Source: Winogradskyella thalassocola (GTDB lineage Bacteria; Bacteroidota; Bacteroidia; Flavobacteriales; Flavobacteriaceae). From it: a stretch of DNA of 64,000 nt. The stretch covers positions 1,426,001 through 1,490,000 of the forward strand of contig NZ_FNCZ01000001.1 of the NCBI RefSeq assembly GCF_900099995.1, given 5' to 3'. Made by a program: the position numbers and the translations under genes. The notes below the pieces were generated by a model, which did not search any database, was not told the DNA's origin, and worked only from the letters and a program-made list of their open reading frames with translations. Shown here piece by piece: positions 36,834 to 45,399 of the stretch (position 1 is its first letter; each line of letters starts with the position of its first letter).

Positions 36834-37985
36834 ATGAGAATAGGAATAGACGCCTCTAATATAGGCGGAGGTGGAGGTACAACGCATCTAAAAGAGATAT
36901 TAGTAAACTATAAGCATGAGTATTTTAAACATGATAGTGTGGTTATTTTTGCATCAAGCAAAGTTTTAGAAGTAATACCCAATGATCCATTATTTATAAA
37001 AGTTACATTTCCACAATTAAATGGTTCGCTTATTAATAGAATTATATTTCAAAAAACAAAATACGATAAAGAAATAAAGAAACGCTGTGACATTTTATAT
37101 TCCGTAGCCGGTGACTATACGGGATCCTTTAAGCCTGTAGTTAGTATGTCTAGAAATATGCTCCTATATGATAGGGGAATATGGAAAGAAATGAAAGCTC
37201 CAAAAGAGATATTACGTTTTTACCTCAATTATTTAAAACAAAAAAAGTGTTTTGAAAATTCTTCAGGAATTATTTTTATTTCAAATTATGCAAAAAAAAT
37301 AGTCAGTAAAACATTAAATTTAAAGAATAAGGATATTGTAACTATTAATCATGGAGTTTCACCTCGTTTTATAAATGAAGTTAAGAGAAACAAAGATGTA
37401 GCATCTTATACATCTTTAAATCCATTTCGATTTTTATATATTTCAGGAGTGCATGTTTATAAGCACCAGTGGCAGGTTGTTAAAGCAATTGCGATTTTAA
37501 AAGAGCAAGGTTATAATGTTCGGTTAGACCTTATAGGTGGTGTGTATTTTAAATCGTCTTTGGATAAACTAATCGCAGCTATTAATATTGCAGATCCTAA
37601 GGGTGTATTTATTAAGTATCATGGTCAGGTAAGTTATGATTCCATTCATACATATTATGAAGATACTAATGCCATAGTTTTCGCATCTACTTGCGAGAAT
37701 ATGCCTAATATTTTAATAGAATCCATGGCTTCTGGCTTACCAATTGCTTGCAGCGATCATCAACCGATGCCAGAGTTTTTAAAAGATGGTGGTTTTTATT
37801 TTAACTCGTATAATGTGAATTCTATCGTGGGTGCAATGAAAGAATTAATGGAAAATAATAAGCAACAAATTAAATTTTCAGAAAAAAACATATCTGAAAT
37901 CGAGCAATTTTCTTGGGATAAGACTAGTTTTGAAACATTTAAATTTATAGATAAGATATATGCGTCTTATTTCAGTAAGAATTAG
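36834..37985 (+). CDS. glycosyltransferase family 4 protein
   Basis: The 383 residues begin with RIGIDASNIGGGGGTTHLKE, a Gly-rich donor/acceptor loop typical of this branch. FLYISGVHVYKHQWQVVKA opens the second domain and FASTCENMPNILIESMASG gives the E-x7-E donor-binding site. It lies 24 bases after the preceding gene and 48 before the WcaF-like gene. A retaining sugar transfer in the same pathway is expected; the donor is not identified. Confidence 0.87.
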   Translation: MRIGIDASNIGGGGGTTHLKEILVNYKHEYFKHDSVVIFASSKVLEVIPNDPLFIKVTFPQLNGSLINRIIFQKTKYDKEIKKRCDILYSVAGDYTGSFKPVVSMSRNMLLYDRGIWKEMKAPKEILRFYLNYLKQKKCFENSSGIIFISNYAKKIVSKTLNLKNKDIVTINHGVSPRFINEVKRNKDVASYTSLNPFRFLYISGVHVYKHQWQVVKAIAILKEQGYNVRLDLIGGVYFKSSLDKLIAAINIADPKGVFIKYHGQVSYDSIHTYYEDTNAIVFASTCENMPNILIESMASGLPIACSDHQPMPEFLKDGGFYFNSYNVNSIVGAMKELMENNKQQIKFSEKNISEIEQFSWDKTSFETFKFIDKIYASYFSKN

Positions 37986-38033
37986 TTTGTTTTTGGACTC
38001 TGTAAAAAATCATAAATATAATAATCTAAAATA

Positions 38034-38585
38034 TTGAAAACAGATCTTTCTACATATAATAATAGTTGGTATCAGCCAGGCTCTAAATTAAAGCGTTTGC
38101 TTTGGTATTATGTGAGTTTGATTTTTTTTGAACGTGGCTGGAATATGTCTTCAGGATTAAAAATATTTTGGTTAAAACGTTTTGGGGCTACAATAGGAGA
38201 GGGTGTGGTGATTAAACCTAAAGTCACTATTAAATACCCATGGAAACTCAATATTGGCAATCATTGTTGGATAGGAGAAAGTGTCTGGATAGATAATTTA
38301 GATCAAGTAACCTTTGAAGACCATGTGTGTGTGTCGCAAGGCGCCTTATTACTTTGTGGAAATCATAATTATAAAACACCGAGTTTCGACTTAATGATCG
38401 CTCCAATTTATTTAAAAGAAGGCAGTTGGATTGGTGCGAAATCTAGTGTGGCACCAGGTGTAACCCTAGAAAGTCATGCTGTATTAAGCATGGGGTCTGT
38501 TGCAACGACTAACCTCGAAGCTTATAGTATCTATAGTGGAAATCCTGCTGTAAAAGTAAAAACACGTCAATTTAACACGCCCTAA
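38034..38585 (+). CDS. WcaF-like colanic-acid-type acetyltransferase
   Basis: This 183-residue hexapeptide-repeat protein has IGEGVVIKPKVTIKYPWKL, IGNHCWIGESVWIDNL, VCVSQGALLLCGNHNY and WIGAKSSVAPGV, matching WcaF family acetyltransferases almost block for block. The His of CGNHNY (about 105) is the expected catalytic base. It starts with TTG at 38034; the family begins with a similar short DLS-YNNSWY segment, which supports this start. It should O-acetylate the polysaccharide using acetyl-CoA. The next gene begins directly after its stop. Confidence 0.88.
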   Translation: MKTDLSTYNNSWYQPGSKLKRLLWYYVSLIFFERGWNMSSGLKIFWLKRFGATIGEGVVIKPKVTIKYPWKLNIGNHCWIGESVWIDNLDQVTFEDHVCVSQGALLLCGNHNYKTPSFDLMIAPIYLKEGSWIGAKSSVAPGVTLESHAVLSMGSVATTNLEAYSIYSGNPAVKVKTRQFNTP

Positions 38586-39335
38586 ATGAAAGTCTCTATA
38601 ATAACCGCAGTTTATAATAGTGAAAAAACTATTGATACTTGTATGGATTCTGTATTGAACCAAACCCACCCAAATATTGAATACATCCTTGTGGATGGAG
38701 GCTCTAATTCAGAAACTCTTAATAAATTGAATGCGGCTGCGGAAAAGTATCCAAATATTAAACTAAGTTCTGAACCTGATAAAGGTATCTATGACGCTTT
38801 AAACAAGGGCGTTGTGAAGGCTACAGGAGATATTGTTGGCTTTGTTCATTCTGATGATTTTTTAGCTGATGCAACTATTATAGCCTCAATTGTTGAAGCA
38901 TTCAAAACAAAAAGAGTAGATGGTGTTTACGGGGATTTACATTATGTAGCTTTAGAAAATACAGATAAAATTATACGAAACTGGATTAGTAGACCATTTA
39001 GTTACAAGTTGCTTAAAGAAGGATGGATGCCTGCACATCCAACATTGTATTTAAAAAAGAGTTTGTACGATAAATATGGTATGTTTGATCTTAACTTTAA
39101 AATCGCAGCAGATTATGACTTTATTTTGCGTATCTTTAAACAGACTAGTTTAAACTTTTTCTATTTACCTAAAACCATAATTAAAATGCGTGTTGGTGGT
39201 GCTAGTAATAAAAGTTTAAAGAATATTTTACAAAAATCGAAAGAGGATTACCGAGCGATAAAAATTAATCAAACTGGTAATTGGTTGACGATTCTCCTAA
39301 AAAATGTAAGTAAAATCAAACAGTTTATAGCTTAA
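38586..39335 (+). CDS. glycosyltransferase family 2 protein (WcaA/WcaE-like)
   Basis: This 249-residue GT-A enzyme has VSIITAVYNSEKTI at the N-terminus, VDGGS near 36, EPDKGIYDALNKGVVKATGD and the metal-binding HSDDF near 93-97. This is the compact form found in colanic-acid-like loci (WcaE type). It begins immediately after the WcaF-like stop, suggesting coupling. An 89-base gap follows. Specificity is unknown; in such loci the WcaE-like enzyme is often assigned to fucose transfer, but that is only suggestive here. Confidence 0.87.
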   Translation: MKVSIITAVYNSEKTIDTCMDSVLNQTHPNIEYILVDGGSNSETLNKLNAAAEKYPNIKLSSEPDKGIYDALNKGVVKATGDIVGFVHSDDFLADATIIASIVEAFKTKRVDGVYGDLHYVALENTDKIIRNWISRPFSYKLLKEGWMPAHPTLYLKKSLYDKYGMFDLNFKIAADYDFILRIFKQTSLNFFYLPKTIIKMRVGGASNKSLKNILQKSKEDYRAIKINQTGNWLTILLKNVSKIKQFIA

Positions 39336-39424
39336 ATCGATTTGTTTGCATATCCTAACAATTATATCACATCGGTTTAAAATATTTAACAGATATTTGC
39401 CGCAATAAAGTAGAAATAACAAAA

Positions 39425-40546
39425 ATGGTAAAAGAATTACTCGAAAACTTTATTCCACAAGATCACATAGGCTGGCTTTTTTTGCTAGCTGTTTTTATTT
39501 CGTTTTTTGTGTCTAGTACAAGTTATCCAGCTATAATTAATGTAGCGAAATCTAAAAATTTAATGGCTTTTTCAGGAGGACGAAGTAGCCACTCTGGGAG
39601 TGTTCCAAATCTGGGAGGTATAGGTGTTTTTCTCAGTATTGCCGTTACGATTACAACAATTGGTGCGCTATTAGATACTAAAATTCTATTATTAATTTTA
39701 GGGGGTATGACCTTATTGTTTTTTTTAGGATTAAAAGATGATATTCTCATTCTGTCACCTCGTAAAAAATTTACAGGCCAATTATTGTCCGCATTATTAC
39801 TTATTCTTTTTACGGATACAAGAATTGTTAGCTTGTCAGGTATTTTTGATATCAATATTATGCCTTATTGGGTGTCTGTGCTGTTTACACTCTTTGTATA
39901 TATCTTAATTATAAACGCTTTTAACTTAATTGATGGTATAGATGGACTTGCAGGTACTTTGGCTTTAATGGCGATTGTGTCATTTTCCTATGTGTTTTAT
40001 AGATATAAAGACATTAGTATGGTGGTTTTGGCCGCATCCGTAATTGGAGCGCTGATTCCTTTTTTATACCTAAATTTCTCAAAACGAAACAAAATGTTTT
40101 TGGGAGATACCGGTTCTATGATTTTAGGTTTTGTAATTGCATTGTTCGCCGTTCGGTTTATTAATAGGTCAGAATTGTCTCATGATGCTATTTATCATAA
40201 TTCGTCGCCAATATTAGTATTAGCTTTTTTGTTTTTTCCTCTGTTAGATACCTTGCGTATTTTCTTTATTCGTTTAGTGATTCATAAAAAAAGTCCGTTT
40301 GCAGCAGATAGAAATCATTTACATCATCGTTTCTTGATTTTAGGGTTCTCTCATCGCCAAACGACGGCGATCATCGTAATTACAAACAGTATTCTCATCG
40401 TTATAACGTTTTTAATTAGAAATTGGGATATTAATTGGCAATTAGTAACACTACTTGTTAGCGGGACTATTTTATATTCTTTATACTTTGTCTTTAATTG
40501 GATAAGAGGTGGAAAGGAAGATAAATCGGTAGAAGTTTCTAATTAA
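39425..40546 (+). CDS. MraY/WecA-family undecaprenyl-phosphate sugar-1-phosphate transferase
   Basis: This 373-residue polytopic membrane protein has about ten helices. Signature cytoplasmic loops are visible: NLIDGIDGLAGTLA (about 163-176), FLGDTGSMILGF (about 222-233) and the His-rich RNHLHHRFLILGFSHRQT (about 297-314) typical of WecA rather than MraY. It should start repeat-unit assembly by moving GlcNAc-1-phosphate or a related sugar phosphate onto undecaprenyl phosphate. It is separated from the main operon by 89 bases and from the export genes by 73. Confidence 0.92.
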   Translation: MVKELLENFIPQDHIGWLFLLAVFISFFVSSTSYPAIINVAKSKNLMAFSGGRSSHSGSVPNLGGIGVFLSIAVTITTIGALLDTKILLLILGGMTLLFFLGLKDDILILSPRKKFTGQLLSALLLILFTDTRIVSLSGIFDINIMPYWVSVLFTLFVYILIINAFNLIDGIDGLAGTLALMAIVSFSYVFYRYKDISMVVLAASVIGALIPFLYLNFSKRNKMFLGDTGSMILGFVIALFAVRFINRSELSHDAIYHNSSPILVLAFLFFPLLDTLRIFFIRLVIHKKSPFAADRNHLHHRFLILGFSHRQTTAIIVITNSILIVITFLIRNWDINWQLVTLLVSGTILYSLYFVFNWIRGGKEDKSVEVSN

Positions 40547-40566
40547 TTAGGTAGTAGCGTTATTAC

Positions 40567-40597
40567 TTTGTGAATAGCTTTATTGCACTTATATTTG
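40567..40597 (+). promoter_or_regulatory. promoter of the export gene pair
   Basis: TTTG (40567-40570), a 19-base spacer and TATATTTG (40590-40597) match TTTG-N19-TAnnTTTG exactly. The start codon is 22 bases further. It gives the Wza/Wzc-like pair its own transcription start inside the capsule locus. Confidence 0.8.
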
Positions 40598-40619
40598 TCG
40601 CTTTATTAAATACTTACAA

Positions 40620-41375
40620 ATGTCCAAATACTTTTATAGTTTATTCTGCTGTGTACTAATATCTTCATGCGTCAGTAAGAAAGAAATTTTATATCTTCAA
40701 GATGCAGATCAGTATGCTAATAAAGAAATTAGTTATTCTAATGCAAGGATTGCACCTAACGATGTCTTACGAATCAATGTTAGTGCTCTAATTCCTGCAT
40801 CTGCAGTGCCTTATAATAAATCTACGAGTCTTGGCGGTGCTAATGTAGAATTATTGCAACTCGATGGCTATTTGGTAACTGAAAATTTAACTGTCAATTT
40901 TCCCATTTTAGGGGTGTTATCTGTTGCAAATATGACGACTCAGAGTTTTGCTGAGTTTCTTAAAAAGAAACTTGAAGATGATGGGCATCTTAGAAATCCT
41001 ACTGTTGACGTTAGATTAATTAATGCAAAAGTTACTGTTTTAGGGCAAGTCAATCAACCAGGAACTTTTAATTTTACAGAGCAAAATATAACATTACTAC
41101 AAGCTTTGGGGTACGCGGGGGATTTGACGATTAATGGGAAACGTGAAGATGTGATTGTAATGCGAGATGAGCAAGGCGTTAGGCAAATTACACATATAGA
41201 TTTGACTTCCGCGGATTGGTTAGATGGTCCTTATAACTTTATTAAGCCTAATGATATAATAATTGTTAATCCAAATAATCCAAAAGTTAAAAGTGCTGGT
41301 TTCATAGGTAATGTCGGAACAGTTATATCAGTAGTTTCTATTTTATTAACCACAGTGGTTTTAATTACGAAATAA
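40620..41375 (+). CDS. polysaccharide export outer-membrane lipoprotein (Wza-like)
   Basis: This 251-residue lipoprotein has a short hydrophobic signal and lipobox ISSC with Cys17. It has a polysaccharide export (Poly_export) domain around 40-120 (NDVLRINVSALIP, VNFPILGVLSV), an SLBB-type segment (VTVLGQVNQPGTF, then LLQALGYAGDL), and a C-terminal hydrophobic helix (about 225-250) that could span the outer membrane as in Wza. It should form the exit channel for the polymer. Its stop is one base before the wzc-like start, so the two are coupled. Confidence 0.92.
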   Translation: MSKYFYSLFCCVLISSCVSKKEILYLQDADQYANKEISYSNARIAPNDVLRINVSALIPASAVPYNKSTSLGGANVELLQLDGYLVTENLTVNFPILGVLSVANMTTQSFAEFLKKKLEDDGHLRNPTVDVRLINAKVTVLGQVNQPGTFNFTEQNITLLQALGYAGDLTINGKREDVIVMRDEQGVRQITHIDLTSADWLDGPYNFIKPNDIIIVNPNNPKVKSAGFIGNVGTVISVVSILLTTVVLITK

Positions 41376-41376
41376 A

Positions 41377-43716
41377 ATGAGTCAGATTGAAGTGAGTAAT
41401 TATCAAAAAAGTGGTGATCAAGGAGAGTTTATTAAAAGAGAAATTCGCAAATATTTACAATATTGGTATTGGTTTGCTTTAGGTGTTGTATTGGCACTTA
41501 TAGGCGCTTTTATATATCTAAGATATACACCAAAAGTTTACAGTGCAAGCGCAAAAATTAAGATTTTAAATAAGACTAAAGGATTAGAATTGCCATCCTC
41601 GGCATTTATATTTAACCGCTCTAATATTAACTTAGAAAATGAGATAGAAATTCTAAAATCTTACCGTATTATTGAGAATGTTGTCGATCGCTTAGATTTA
41701 ACGATGCGTTTTTTTGAAGAAGGAAGTGTACTCACAACCGAGATACATCATTTACCATTTAATATTCTCAAAACGATTAGTAATGATAGTATTTTTATTG
41801 GAACCTCTTATAAAATTGAGGTGAAGTCTCAGGGGTTTGAGGTGATTCCGGCGAGTACAGGAAAAGCAATAGTGTTTCCAAATTTTGATAGCACAAAAAC
41901 CGTTCATAATTTACCTTTTGAATTAAGTTGGAGTTCATCATCTGTAAATAAGGCTTTTATTGGAAAAACCTACATTGTTAAGTTTGCCCCCATAGCCAGT
42001 GTTACTGGGGGGTTAAAAGGAGGTGTTAGTATTAGTATGCTAGGTAAAGGCAGCGACTTACTTCAGTTAAGTTATACCAGTCAAAGTAAAGCCAAAAACG
42101 AACGCATTCTTAATACGCTGATAGAGGTATTTAATGAAGATGGTATTAATGACCGGCAAGATATCTCAAGACGTACAATCGACTTTATAGATGAGCGTTT
42201 TAAACTTATAGAGAAAGAATTGGATTCTATAGAGTTCGGTATAAAAGATTATAAGGAAAAAAACAATTTAATTACTTTAGAATCCGATGCTGAGTTAGGA
42301 ATTACACAACGCACCTTGTCAGAAGAAGAGTTGTTTGAAACTGAAAATCAATTAATTCTTTCAACATTACTGAAGGAAACATTAGAGAAGCCTAATCCTA
42401 ATTCTGAACTACTCCCGGCTAATATTGGGGTTAATAACGCAAGTATAAATGGTTTAGTCAATAATTATAATACGCTTGTTTTAGAACGCGATAATTTAAT
42501 TGTGAGTGCCGGTGAAAGGAATCCAAATGTCGTCCTATTAAAAAATAGGCTGCAAGATTTAAAATCAAATATTTTTGCATCTATAGATTCTTATGCCAAG
42601 CAATTGGAAGCTTCCAAAGCACAATTAATGCGAAAGAATAAGAAGTTTGCGTCACAAGTTTATAGTTTGCCGGGTAAAGAAAAGAAAATAACAGATATCA
42701 CTAGGCAACGTGAGATAAAACAAACATTATATTTATTTTTACTGCAAAAACGCGAAGAAGCAGCTATTAATTTAGCTATTACAGAGCCATCAATCAAAGT
42801 CGTTGAATATGCTATTTCAGGTGGTGCACCGATATCACCGAATTCTAGAAGTACTTATCTAATTGCATTTGTATTAGGTTTACTACTGCCTTTTGGGGGT
42901 ATCTATGCGTCGTTGCTCTTAGATACTAAAATAAAAGGACGTGAAGATCTTTTACAATTGAACACTAAAGTGCCAATTGTAGGGGAATTACCAAAGGTGA
43001 AGTCTGAACAACTTATTTTTAGTAATCCGGAGGATAATTCTGCCCAATCTGAAGCGTTTAGGATTTTAAGTTCTAACGTCAATTATATTCTACCTTTAAG
43101 TAACGATAATAAAGGTAAAGTGATTTACTGTACATCAACTATTAAAGGAGAAGGTAAGACTTATGTAAGTATTAATTTATCTTTAGCTTTATCTAGTATC
43201 AATAAAAAAGTGCTGTTAATTGGTGCGGATTTAAGAAACCCGCAAATTCATACGCATATTGCTCAAGACAAACACAAACCAGGGTTGTCTAATTACCTTC
43301 ATGATATTAATTATGATTGGAGAGATGCCTTAATTAGTGGCTTTGAAAAACATCCGAACCACCAAATTATATTGTCGGGAAGTATTCCTCCAAATCCGGC
43401 GCATTTATTAACTAATGGACGTTTCACAAAACTGTTAGAAGAAGCAAAAGACGAGTACGATTATATCATTGTAGATACTGCTCCAACAATTTTGGTAACT
43501 GATACCATGTTGATTTCTCAATTAGCTGATGCGACTATTTATTTAACCCGAGCTAATTACACGGAGAAGAATCTTTTAAAATTTTCTAAAGATCTTTCTG
43601 AATCTGGTAAGTTGAAAAATATGGCCTATGTCATCAATAGTGTTGGTGCTAGTAGATCTTATGGGTATGGTTATAACTATGGTTATAATTATGGTTATGG
43701 TAATAAGGAGTCGTAA
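41377..43716 (+). CDS. Wzc-like polysaccharide copolymerase and tyrosine autokinase
   Basis: This 779-residue inner-membrane protein has a Wzz domain at the N-terminus with a first helix at about 32-51 (WYWFALGVVLALIGAFIYL), a long periplasmic part with coiled-coil (about 270-480) and a second helix at about 488-510. The cytoplasmic BY-kinase domain has Walker A IKGEGKTY near 588, Walker A' IGADLRNP near 616 and Walker B IIVDTAP near 700. The C-terminal tail is a Tyr/Gly/Asn repeat (SYGYGYNYGYNYGYG), the expected autophosphorylation cluster. It controls polymer length and export with the Wza-like protein. Confidence 0.94.
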   Translation: MSQIEVSNYQKSGDQGEFIKREIRKYLQYWYWFALGVVLALIGAFIYLRYTPKVYSASAKIKILNKTKGLELPSSAFIFNRSNINLENEIEILKSYRIIENVVDRLDLTMRFFEEGSVLTTEIHHLPFNILKTISNDSIFIGTSYKIEVKSQGFEVIPASTGKAIVFPNFDSTKTVHNLPFELSWSSSSVNKAFIGKTYIVKFAPIASVTGGLKGGVSISMLGKGSDLLQLSYTSQSKAKNERILNTLIEVFNEDGINDRQDISRRTIDFIDERFKLIEKELDSIEFGIKDYKEKNNLITLESDAELGITQRTLSEEELFETENQLILSTLLKETLEKPNPNSELLPANIGVNNASINGLVNNYNTLVLERDNLIVSAGERNPNVVLLKNRLQDLKSNIFASIDSYAKQLEASKAQLMRKNKKFASQVYSLPGKEKKITDITRQREIKQTLYLFLLQKREEAAINLAITEPSIKVVEYAISGGAPISPNSRSTYLIAFVLGLLLPFGGIYASLLLDTKIKGREDLLQLNTKVPIVGELPKVKSEQLIFSNPEDNSAQSEAFRILSSNVNYILPLSNDNKGKVIYCTSTIKGEGKTYVSINLSLALSSINKKVLLIGADLRNPQIHTHIAQDKHKPGLSNYLHDINYDWRDALISGFEKHPNHQIILSGSIPPNPAHLLTNGRFTKLLEEAKDEYDYIIVDTAPTILVTDTMLISQLADATIYLTRANYTEKNLLKFSKDLSESGKLKNMAYVINSVGASRSYGYGYNYGYNYGYGNKES

Positions 43717-43815
43717 TGTCTAATTCTTTTCTATGTCCTTATAATGTGATAATTGTCATGTTCTTTTACAGCTTTATAAAGTACTTTTAATAGTGAATTA
43801 TAAAACTTATTAGTC

Positions 43816-44235
43816 ATGAGAACTATAGAGCCAGTATCTACAATAATGTCTACAAATATCATTACGCTCAATAGAGCAGATGAACTTGAGACCGCAGAAC
43901 TTTTATTTAAAAGGCATAAAATAAGACATATTCCGGTAGTTAAGGAAAAGGTTATTATTGGTATGTTAAGTTATACGGATTTACTAAGAATAAGCTTTGC
44001 AGATGCTGTAGACGAATCTGAAACCGAAATTGAAACCTTAGTCTATAATATGTTTACAATCGATCAGGTAATGGCTAAAAATGTAGTCACTGTAAATTCT
44101 GATGCAACGATAAAAGAGGTAGCCGTAATTTTAGCGCAAAAGGAATTTCACGCGTTGCCTGTTGTGGATAAGGGGCGTTTGGTCGGAATTGTTACTACAA
44201 CAGATTTAATCAATTACTTATTAAAACAATTATAA
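43816..44235 (+). CDS. CBS domain pair protein
   Basis: This 139-residue protein consists of two CBS domains (about 6-60: MSTNIITLNRADELETAELL, HIPVV; about 75-135: MAKNVVTVNSDATIKEVAVI, HALPVVDKGRLVGI). Stand-alone CBS pairs bind adenosine nucleotides and act as sensors, but the partner is not evident. It is 99 bases after the wzc-like gene and on the same strand, so co-transcription is possible; a link to capsule control is only a guess. Confidence 0.88.
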   Translation: MRTIEPVSTIMSTNIITLNRADELETAELLFKRHKIRHIPVVKEKVIIGMLSYTDLLRISFADAVDESETEIETLVYNMFTIDQVMAKNVVTVNSDATIKEVAVILAQKEFHALPVVDKGRLVGIVTTTDLINYLLKQL

Positions 44236-44272
44236 AAAAAGCAGAGTCTTATTAAGGCTTAAATTTGTCGAT

Positions 44273-44324
44273 TTGAGCGTAATCTAAATATAATTTACTA
44301 ATATTCTTTTTAGATTACGCTCAA
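44273..44324. terminator. long inverted repeat between convergent genes
   Basis: Perfect 16-base arms TTGAGCGTAATCTAAA (44273-44288) and TTTAGATTACGCTCAA (44309-44324) flank 20 bases, between a plus gene ending at 44235 and a minus gene ending at 44369. There is no strong T run right after either arm, so it is an atypical bidirectional terminator or another palindromic element. Confidence 0.6.
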
Positions 44325-44368
44325 TAGGACAATTGAATTGTAATTTTGCGATTCTGATTACTTCGCTC

Positions 44369-45031
44369 TTAAGAATTAGCTAAATCCTTTAAGGTTTTAA
44401 TAGTTGCGGTTGGGTTATCACTTTTAAAAATATGACTACCAGCAACAAAGGCATCAGCCCCAGCTTTAACTAGTTTTTGGATATTTTTATCAGTAACACC
44501 GCCGTCTATTTCGATGCGTGTATCTAAACCTTGCTCGTTTATCATTTTGCGAAGGTTTTTTACACGTTTATAAGTGATATCTTCAAATTTTTGTCCACCA
44601 AATCCAGGGTTTATAGACATTAATAGTATCATATAGCACTCTGGTAATATGTCTTCTAAAACAACTAGTGGCGTCGTAATATTAAGAACAATACCCGCTT
44701 TACAACCTGCATCTTTAATTTGCCTTAAAGTTCTGTGTAAATGAACAGTAGATTCATAATGTACCGTAATAATATCTGCACCAACTTTCGCGAATTCTTC
44801 AATATAGCGTTCTGGTTTTTCTATCATTAAGTGAACATCTAATGGCTTTGTGGCGTGTTTTTTTATTGCGGCAATTACGGGCATACCATAAGATATGTTC
44901 GGTACAAAGTGTCCGTCCATAACATCAATATGAAACCAATCTGCATCACTATTGTTAACCATTTCGGTATCGCGTTGAAGATTGCCAAAATCGGCAGCTA
45001 GCATTGATGGAGCAATTAATTTTGAAGCCAT
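44369..45031 (-). CDS. rpe: ribulose-phosphate 3-epimerase
   Basis: This 220-residue TIM-barrel enzyme interconverts ribulose-5-phosphate and xylulose-5-phosphate in the pentose phosphate pathway. Motifs are APSMLAADFGNL, HIDVMDGHFVPN (metal-binding His/Asp), HLMIEKPE, MSINPGFGGQKF and EIDGGV. The frame is open to 45058, but a -7 element lies on that region, and the family begins at SKLIAPSMLAAD, so ATG 45031 is the start. Confidence 0.95.
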   Translation of the reverse strand: MASKLIAPSMLAADFGNLQRDTEMVNNSDADWFHIDVMDGHFVPNISYGMPVIAAIKKHATKPLDVHLMIEKPERYIEEFAKVGADIITVHYESTVHLHRTLRQIKDAGCKAGIVLNITTPLVVLEDILPECYMILLMSINPGFGGQKFEDITYKRVKNLRKMINEQGLDTRIEIDGGVTDKNIQKLVKAGADAFVAGSHIFKSDNPTATIKTLKDLANS

Positions 45032-45055
45032 TTCGTGTTGTCTTTTTAGTTTGTG

Positions 45056-45063
45056 CAAAGGTA
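45056..45063 (-). promoter_or_regulatory. -7 promoter element of rpe
   Basis: On the minus strand TACCTTTG (45063-45056) is a perfect TAnnTTTG, 24 bases before the chosen rpe start. It overlaps the upstream in-frame ATG at 45058, which therefore cannot be the start of this transcript. No clear -33 is seen. Confidence 0.6.
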
Positions 45064-45399
45064 CTTAAAATGTAAAGATTTTTTTGCGCTTTTGCATAAG
45101 GAATGGAGATTATGAGGCAATAGGCAGGAGACGGGTGATAAGAGCTCAGAGATATCAACTATGTGGTATGAAATAGATGGACCGCTCTAAAAATTCATGA
45201 AAAACATAAGGGTCGCAATATATATCTATAAGTTGAGTGTATTCGTTTGGGGAAGGCTTGGATGTGATGGAAGCTATGATATTATAAAAAAGTGAACCCA
45301 CGGTAATCAGCCGTGGGTTCTTTCATCAATCAAAAAACGAACAGTTATGTTTGTAACTGTTGTTACCTTTATTAGGTTGGTCGTTAAATATACAAATTA
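45064..45399. other. intergenic region between rpe and rpoD
   Basis: No credible gene is seen in 336 bases. The part 45100-45260 is less AT-rich than other gaps and has the look of decayed repeat sequence (GCAATAGGCAGGAGACGGG near 45117). The rpoD terminator lies at 45294-45320. Confidence 0.45.
45294..45320 (-). terminator. intrinsic terminator after rpoD
   Basis: Arms GAACCCACGG (45294-45303) and CCGTGGGTTC (45311-45320) surround a seven-base loop, 80 bases past the minus-strand stop. On the minus strand an A-rich then T-containing stretch follows. Confidence 0.75.

Noticed and set aside
44955-45158. A 67-codon minus-strand frame overlapping the rpe start
   Set aside because: It overlaps the rpe 5' end in another frame, has no recognisable features and no ribosome site.
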